From NCBI GenBank assembly GCA_965199805.1, contig CBDATO010000001.1, positions 1,674,001 to 1,738,000 of the forward strand: a stretch of 64,000 nt of DNA, given 5' to 3'. Of this stretch, positions 59,723 through 64,000 are shown piece by piece. Both the position numbers and the translations under genes were made by a program. The notes below the pieces were generated by a model. That model was not told the origin of the DNA. It saw only the letters and a list, made by a program, of their open reading frames with translations, and did not search any database. The stretch's first letter is position 1. Every line of letters starts with the position of its first letter. The DNA comes from DATAZK01 sp965199805 (GTDB lineage Bacteria; Actinomycetota; Actinomycetes; Frankiales; Frankiaceae).

Positions 59723-60504
59723 CGCATCCCGACATCACCGCTCCGGACCTCGGATCACGCTTCCTGCTGACCGAGGTCCGGGGGCGGGTGCTGCACCTGC
59801 GGGTCAACCGTCCGGAGCGGCGCAATGCGTACACCCAGGACATGTACCGCGGGCTGAAGCGGGCCGCCATCTGGGCCGACACCCAGCCCGAGCTCGACGC
59901 GGTGTGCCTGACCGGCACCGACAAGTGGTTCGGCGCCGGCGGCGACATGGCAGGCAACGCCGAGGACCTCGAGGCGCTCAACACCGAGTGGGACGCGACC
60001 GACCACTTCCCCTTCCGGCACATCGAGCGCTGCTCCAAGCTCTGGGTCGCGAAGATCAACGGGCTCTGCGTCGCCGGCGGCATGGACCTGGTCCTGCACT
60101 GCGACGTCGCCATCGCGTCGGACGCCGCCCGCTTCCGGGTGCCGGAGCTGCTGCGGGGGATCCCGGACCCGTTCATGGCGGCCCGCCTCGCCGAAGCGGT
60201 CGGGATCGCCCGGGCGCGCTACCTGTTCTTCACCGCCGACGAGATCGACGCGCGCGAAGCCGCGACGATGGGCATCGTCGGCAAGGTGGTGCCGCACGCC
60301 GACCTCGACGCCGAGACCGAGCGCGTACTCGGCATGATCGCCAAGACGGGGCCGCTCGCGCGGGCCGCGGTCAAGCGCGACCTCAACCGGCGGCTGCCGC
60401 AGCACGACACCGATCTCATGCGGCACTCGATCGGCACCCCCGAGATGATCGAGGGCATGCGGGCCTTCGTCGAGAAGCGCGAGGTCGACTGGCCCCGCCG
60501 CTGA
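59719..60504 (+). CDS. enoyl-CoA hydratase/isomerase family (crotonase) protein
   Basis: 261-residue crotonase-fold protein: LRVNRPERRNAYTQDMYRGL, oxyanion-hole block GAGGDMAGN and VAGGMDLVLHCDVAIASDAA. Acts on an acyl-CoA thioester. GTG 59719 overlaps the amidohydrolase stop, completing an operon in which CoA activation, hydration or C-C cleavage, and hydrolysis could follow each other. The lysS promoter starts after it. Confidence 0.88.
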   Translation: MTHPDITAPDLGSRFLLTEVRGRVLHLRVNRPERRNAYTQDMYRGLKRAAIWADTQPELDAVCLTGTDKWFGAGGDMAGNAEDLEALNTEWDATDHFPFRHIERCSKLWVAKINGLCVAGGMDLVLHCDVAIASDAARFRVPELLRGIPDPFMAARLAEAVGIARARYLFFTADEIDAREAATMGIVGKVVPHADLDAETERVLGMIAKTGPLARAAVKRDLNRRLPQHDTDLMRHSIGTPEMIEGMRAFVEKREVDWPRR

Positions 60505-60555
60505 GGAAGTGGTCGCTCGGCCCGAAGCTCGACCTCGACGGAACGATCCGGCCGA

Positions 60556-60561
60556 TACCCT
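60556..60561 (+). promoter_or_regulatory. leaderless-type -10 box for lysS
   Basis: TACCCT is followed by exactly six bases and then GTG 60568, with no Shine-Dalgarno. Confidence 0.5.
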
Positions 60562-60567
60562 GCGTCC

Positions 60568-62073
60568 GTGACCAGCGACGATGCGAATCCCGAGCTGACC
60601 GACCTGCCGGAGCAGATGCGGATCCGGCGCGAGAAGCTCGACCGCATCCGCGCCGAGGGCACCGACCCGTATCCGGCCGGCTACCCGCGTACGACGTCGC
60701 TGGCCTCGGTACGCGAGCGCTTCCCCGACCTCGCGCCCGACACCGAGACCGGCGAGACGGTCGGGATCACGGGCCGGGTCGTGCTGAACCGCATCGCCAG
60801 CAAGAAGCTGATCTTCGCGACGCTGCAGGAAGCCGGCGAGCGGCTGCAGGTGCTGTTGTCCGCCGACGCCGCCGGCCTCGACGCGCTGGCCGCCTGGAAG
60901 AACGACATCGACCTCGGCGACCACGTGGGCGTCACCGGCGAGGTGATCACCTCCAAGCGCGGCGAACTGTCCGTCAAGGCCACCAGCTGGGCGCTGACCA
61001 GCAAGTCGCTGCGCCCGCTGCCCGACAAGCACAAGGGCCTCGCCGACCTCGAGGCCCGCGTACGCCAGCGCTACGTCGACCTGATCGTCAACCCGGAGGC
61101 CCGCGAGCAGGTGCTCGCCCGCGACCGGGTGCTCGCAGCGCTGCGCGGCGGCCTGCGCGGCCGCGGTTACGTCGAGGTCGAGACGCCCGTCCTGCAGTCC
61201 CTGCACGGCGGTGCGGCGGCACGGCCGTTCCGTACGACGTCCAATGCGCTTTCCGTCGACCTCTACCTGCGCATCGCGCTCGAGCTCTACCTGAAGCGAT
61301 TGGTCGTCGGCGGGATCGACCAGGTCTACGAGATCGGCCGCAACTTCCGCAACGAGGGTGTGGACACCTCGCACAACCCCGAGTTCACGATGCTGGAGTT
61401 CTACGCGACGTACACCGATTACGACGTGATGGCCGACGTCACCCAGCAGCTGATCCGCGAGAGTGCGGCGGCGCTCGGCGGCCTCGTCGTCCCCGACGGC
61501 AAGGGCGGTGAGGTCGACCTCGGCGCCGAGTGGCGCGCGGTCACCGTGCACGACGCCGTCTCCGAGAAGCTCGGCGAGCACATCACCATCGACACCCCGC
61601 TGACCGAGCTCGAAAGGCTCGCCGCTGCCGCGGAGGTCGCCCTCAAGCCGGGGTGGAACGCCGGTCAGGTGTTGCTCGAGCTGTACGAGCAGCTGGTCGA
61701 GGGCAGCACCGTCGAGCCCACCTTCTACCGGGACTTCCCGGTCGAGGTGTCGCCGCTGGTGCGCCAGCACCGGGCCGATCCGCGCCTCACCGAGCGCTGG
61801 GATCTGGTCGTTCTGGGCCGGGAGCTGGGCACCGGTTACACCGAGCTCGTCGATCCGGTCGAACAACGGGCCCGATTGACCGAACAATCGATGTTGGCCG
61901 CCGGTGGAGATCCCGAGGCGATGCAGTTGGACACCGATTTCCTGCGGGCGCTGGAACACGCGATGCCCCCCACGGGCGGCGTCGGCGTCGGGATTGAGCG
62001 ACTGCTGATGTTATTGACCGGATCAACCAGTATTCGTGAGGTGCTGGCCTTTCCTTTGACACGGGAGGAATGA
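60568..62073 (+). CDS. lysS: lysyl-tRNA synthetase (class II)
   Basis: 501-residue class IIb enzyme. The anticodon-binding OB domain includes VGITGRVVLNRIASKKLIFATL. Motif 1 has ETPVLQSLHGGAAARPF, motif 2 is YEIGRNFRNEGVDTSHNPEF, and motif 3 is GGVGVGIERLLMLLTG. All motifs are intact. It is a stand-alone enzyme, without the MprF-like domain found in LysX. GTG 60568 lies behind a leaderless-type promoter. Its 3' end has a less GC-rich stretch. Confidence 0.97.
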   Translation: MTSDDANPELTDLPEQMRIRREKLDRIRAEGTDPYPAGYPRTTSLASVRERFPDLAPDTETGETVGITGRVVLNRIASKKLIFATLQEAGERLQVLLSADAAGLDALAAWKNDIDLGDHVGVTGEVITSKRGELSVKATSWALTSKSLRPLPDKHKGLADLEARVRQRYVDLIVNPEAREQVLARDRVLAALRGGLRGRGYVEVETPVLQSLHGGAAARPFRTTSNALSVDLYLRIALELYLKRLVVGGIDQVYEIGRNFRNEGVDTSHNPEFTMLEFYATYTDYDVMADVTQQLIRESAAALGGLVVPDGKGGEVDLGAEWRAVTVHDAVSEKLGEHITIDTPLTELERLAAAAEVALKPGWNAGQVLLELYEQLVEGSTVEPTFYRDFPVEVSPLVRQHRADPRLTERWDLVVLGRELGTGYTELVDPVEQRARLTEQSMLAAGGDPEAMQLDTDFLRALEHAMPPTGGVGVGIERLLMLLTGSTSIREVLAFPLTREE

Positions 62074-62142
62074 TTCAATGGGAGTTACCGCCAGTTACAC
62101 CGGTTTCATGGCGGACCCCCGCACAGGTAGGAAAGAGTTCTC

Positions 62143-62484
62143 ATGGCTCAACACACAAAGGTGCTCCTGATCGACGACCTCGACGGCTCCGAGGCCGAGG
62201 AGACGGTCGCATTCGGTCTCGACGGCGGCACGTACGAGATCGATCTCTCCAGCGACAACGCGACGCAGCTGCGTGAGGCCCTGGCGGCTTACGTCGCCCA
62301 CGGCCGCCGGGCAGCGGGCGCGCGCAGCGCATCGTCCGCGGGCGGCCGGCGCCGCAGCGCAGGCAGCCGTCCCGCCTCCAACACCTCCGACGTCCGCTCC
62401 TGGGCACGCAGCCACGGCTACTCGGTCAACGACCGGGGCCGGGTGGCGTCCGAGGTCCTGGCGGCGTACGAGGCCGCGCACTAG
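62143..62484 (+). CDS. lsr2: Lsr2 nucleoid-associated protein
   Basis: Histone-like DNA-bridging protein of 113 residues that silences AT-rich and horizontally acquired DNA, the actinobacterial H-NS counterpart. The N-terminal dimerisation domain (KVLLIDDLDGSEAEETVAFGLDG) precedes a Ser/Arg-rich linker and the DNA-binding domain with the AT-hook-like RGR in SVNDRGRVASEVLAAYE. ATG 62143 has GAAAGAG eight bases upstream. Followed directly by an IS481-family element. Confidence 0.96.
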   Translation: MAQHTKVLLIDDLDGSEAEETVAFGLDGGTYEIDLSSDNATQLREALAAYVAHGRRAAGARSASSAGGRRRSAGSRPASNTSDVRSWARSHGYSVNDRGRVASEVLAAYEAAH

Positions 62485-62548
62485 CTGTACTGACCAGAGA
62501 CGTTGGTTGAGGGCGTGTGACGACACGATCTGACGGATCTTGAAAGGC

Positions 62549-62609
62549 GAAGACCTCCCGGCGTGGAGTGGAGCTGTCTAAGGAACCGCTCCGCCACCAG
62601 GAGGTCTTC
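62549..62609 (+). promoter_or_regulatory. hairpin sequestering the transposase ribosome site
   Basis: GAAGACCTCC (62549-62558) is perfectly complementary to GGAGGTCTTC (62600-62609), which contains most of the AGGAGG site and abuts ATG 62610; partial pairing continues inward. A transcript entering from outside the element could fold and hide the site. Confidence 0.55.
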
Positions 62610-63602
62610 ATGTCCCACGCTAACGCTGCGCTGACGCCAAAAGCCCGGTTGAAGCTGGCCCGGTTGATAGTCGAGGACGGCTGGCCCGTCGCCCGGGCCG
62701 CTGAACGGTTCCAGGTGTCGTGGCCGACCGCCAGCCGGTGGGCCGGCCGCTACCGTCAGTTCGGCGTGGCCGGCATGGCGGACCGCTCGTCACGGCCGCA
62801 TCACAGTCCCCGCCGGACGCCGCAGCCGACCGTCCGCAAGATCGTGCACGTGCGGTGGAAGCGGCGCCTGGGCCCGGTCGCCATCGCCGGTGAGCTCGGC
62901 CTGCCCGCCTCGACCGTGCACGCGGTGCTGGTGCGGTGCCGTATCAACCGGCTGGCCCATGTCGACCGGGCCACCGGCGAACCGGTCCGCCGCTACGAAC
63001 ATCCCCAGCCCGGTGACCTGCTGCATGTCGATGTCAAAAAGCTCGGCAACATTCCCGACGGTGGCGGCTGGCGCTATGTCGGTCGCCAGCAGGGCAACCG
63101 CAACCGGGCCGCAACCCCCGGCAGACCGCGCACCAAGAACCACGAACCAGTGCTGGGCACTGCTTTCGTGCACACCGTCATCGATGACCACAGTCGCGTT
63201 GCCTACGCCGAGGTCCATGACGATGAAACCGCCGCTACCGCCACCGGCGTGCTGCGCCGGGCCGTCGCCTGGTACGCCGCCCGCGGCGTCACGACCCAGC
63301 GGGTGCTGTCCGACAACGGCAGCGCCTACCGCAGTCACCTCTGGCGCGACACCTGCGCCGAGCTCGGCATCACCCCGAAACGAACCCGGCCCTACCGGCC
63401 GCAGACCAACGGCAAGATCGAACGCTTCCACCGCACCCTCGCCGACGGCTGGGCATTCCGCCGCCTCTACCGCAGCGAAAACGCGCGTCGAAACGCCCTG
63501 CCAGGCTGGCTACACGAGTACAACCACCACAGGCTGCACACCGCAATCGGGAAGGTCCCACCGATCACCCGCTTGACCAACGTCCCCGGGCTCTACAACT
63601 AG
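62610..63602 (+). CDS. IS481-family transposase
   Basis: DDE transposase of 330 residues. An N-terminal helix-turn-helix (LARLIVEDGWPVARAAERFQVSWPTASRWA) precedes the rve integrase-core catalytic domain. Catalytic residues appear in LLHVDVKKL (Asp), VLSDNGSAYRS (Asp) and NGKIERFHRTL (Glu), so the enzyme is intact. ATG 62610 is chosen because AGGAGG lies seven bases upstream; an in-frame ATG 14 codons earlier is less likely. The base composition is slightly less GC-biased than neighbours. The frame is complete, so recent insertion is plausible. Confidence 0.92.
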   Translation: MSHANAALTPKARLKLARLIVEDGWPVARAAERFQVSWPTASRWAGRYRQFGVAGMADRSSRPHHSPRRTPQPTVRKIVHVRWKRRLGPVAIAGELGLPASTVHAVLVRCRINRLAHVDRATGEPVRRYEHPQPGDLLHVDVKKLGNIPDGGGWRYVGRQQGNRNRAATPGRPRTKNHEPVLGTAFVHTVIDDHSRVAYAEVHDDETAATATGVLRRAVAWYAARGVTTQRVLSDNGSAYRSHLWRDTCAELGITPKRTRPYRPQTNGKIERFHRTLADGWAFRRLYRSENARRNALPGWLHEYNHHRLHTAIGKVPPITRLTNVPGLYN

Positions 63603-63960
63603 CCACGCAAGGCACGTGCTGAAGGGCGAGGGTTGTTGGGGGACGATCTCTCGCCCTTCGTCGTGTCCGGACCGCCTCAGGACTTCGCCGTCAGCGAAAG
63701 CCTGGGCACGGGAGTCGGGCGGGAACACCCGCCCCGCGCCCGGGAGTTGAGAGGGACAGGACCTGCGGGAGCAGGACACCCGGGGCTCCATCCGACCCCG
63801 GCACCGCCGATGGGTCTCGCATCAGGGTCGATGGCGACTTTCTGCGTGACCGGGGTGGCTGCGCGGAGAGAGATGCGAAGACGCGCACGGGGCTAGCATG
63901 CGAGAAGGCCGTCGGCAGCTGGAGCTGACGGGGCGGTCACACTCGCTCGAAGGAGCGCAC
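63603..63960. other. 358-bp region between transposase and clpC
   Basis: No convincing gene: the short frames here lack codon bias. It contains a 10-bp stem with a 19-nt loop (63621-63630 with 63650-63659), a 7-bp hairpin at 63717-63734, a TAGCAT -10-like element and the clpC ribosome site GAAGGAG. It probably contains the right end of the IS and the clpC promoter. Confidence 0.5.
63894..63899 (+). promoter_or_regulatory. candidate -10 box for clpC
   Basis: TAGCAT lies about 60 nt before ATG 63961. No clear -35 was found. The leader carries a short inverted repeat overlapping the ribosome site (CGCTC-GAAG-GAGCG, 63944-63957). Confidence 0.3.
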
Positions 63961-64000
63961 ATGTTCGAGAGGTTCACCGACAGGGCCCGGCGGGTTGTCG
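63961..64000 (+). CDS. clpC: ClpC ATPase, N-terminal start (partial)
   Basis: ATG 63961 with GAAGGAG upstream reads MFERFTDRARRVV, the typical N-terminus of ClpC/ClpA-type Hsp100 ATPases, and runs out of the window. lsr2 followed by clpC is the conserved order. The remainder of the gene is not visible. Confidence 0.92.
   Translation, partial: MFERFTDRARRVV

Larger units (their letters stand above)
62490..63660 (+). mobile_element. IS481-family insertion sequence (ends not determined)
   Basis: The element surrounds an IS481-type transposase and lies between lsr2 and clpC, genes that are neighbours in Mycobacterium. I could not find a convincing pair of terminal inverted repeats or a target duplication, so the limits are approximate. 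A hairpin at the transposase ribosome site and a hairpin after its stop (63621-63659) fit mobile-element gene control. Confidence 0.7.

Noticed and set aside
62056..62061. TTGACA inside the end of lysS as a -35 box for lsr2
   Set aside because: No TANNNT sequence is found at the expected 16-18 bp spacing.
62490..63660. Terminal inverted repeats of the IS481 element
   Set aside because: Several short matches between the flanks were compared, but none was long or well placed enough to define the ends.
63944..63957. CGCTC-GAAG-GAGCG before clpC as a ClgR box
   Set aside because: The spacing between the CGC and GCG parts does not fit the ClgR consensus as I know it; it overlaps the ribosome site and may be just a small hairpin.

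Overview
The window is very GC-rich, with strong G/C bias at third codon positions, many GTG starts and 4-bp GTGA/ATGA stop-start overlaps. These traits indicate an actinobacterium. Gene order closely follows what I recall of the Mycobacterium tuberculosis Rv3674c-Rv3596c segment: CoA-NUDIX, marP, ephE, holin-like, Fic-like, ssd, tad genes, DUF1998 helicase, topA, holB, ppa, DUF2342 protease, tilS, hpt, ftsH, folE, folP, folB/K, DUF3180, DUF2520, panC, panD, coaX, lysS, lsr2, clpC. The genes for decaprenylphosphoryl-arabinose synthesis (ubiA, dprE1, dprE2) sit elsewhere in Mycobacterium, and several inserted modules differ. I read this as a non-mycobacterial actinobacterium; the genus cannot be fixed from the sequence.

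Layout. 1-5.2 kb: CoA pyrophosphatase, MarP membrane protease, DUF309, alpha/beta hydrolase, holin-like protein and a Fic-fold protein with an eroded catalytic motif. 5.4-10.2 kb: ssd plus tad/Flp pilus genes; ssd and tadA each carry two apparent +1 frameshifts. 10.2-22.3 kb: DUF1998 helicase, BldG, proton-pumping pyrophosphatase, topA-tmk-holB, RicT-like protein and a response regulator. 22.4-30 kb: tRNA-Thr(CGT), EAL phosphodiesterase, an orphan branched-chain-type binding lipoprotein, patatin plus PlsC-like acyltransferase, inorganic pyrophosphatase and DUF2342 protease. 30-38.8 kb: tilS, hpt, ftsH and the folate genes folE, folP and a folB-folK fusion, with an MprF/LysX-like gene inserted. 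38.9-43.5 kb: phosphodiester glycosidase, then ubiA-dprE1-dprE2. 43.5-49.4 kb: desaturase, a CrtC/AttH-like protein and an osmolyte-type ABC importer. 49.6-55.3 kb: DUF2520-panC-panD-nadB-nadC-coaX, a cofactor operon linking NAD and CoA. 55.3-60.5 kb: an IclR-controlled catabolic module (tandem CaiB fusion, amidohydrolase, crotonase). 60.6-64 kb: lysS, lsr2, an IS481-family insertion and the start of clpC.

Main points for a second look: (i) the osmolyte binding lipoprotein at 48365-49381 appears circularly permuted, with the segment that normally ends the fold placed at its N-terminus; (ii) an 18-bp duplication between the two importer permeases creates an 18-residue mini-ORF coupled at both ends by ATGA; (iii) four +1 shifts are clustered in ssd-tadA; (iv) a Fic-like protein has lost the catalytic His; (v) DprE1 has Thr at the benzothiazinone-target Cys position; (vi) the PlsC-like protein lacks the HX4D Asp; (vii) the ftsH Shine-Dalgarno is separated from a TTG start by a hairpin; (viii) a recurrent TANNNT-N6/7-ATG/GTG arrangement suggests leaderless transcription. 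All calls are by eye; no database search was run.
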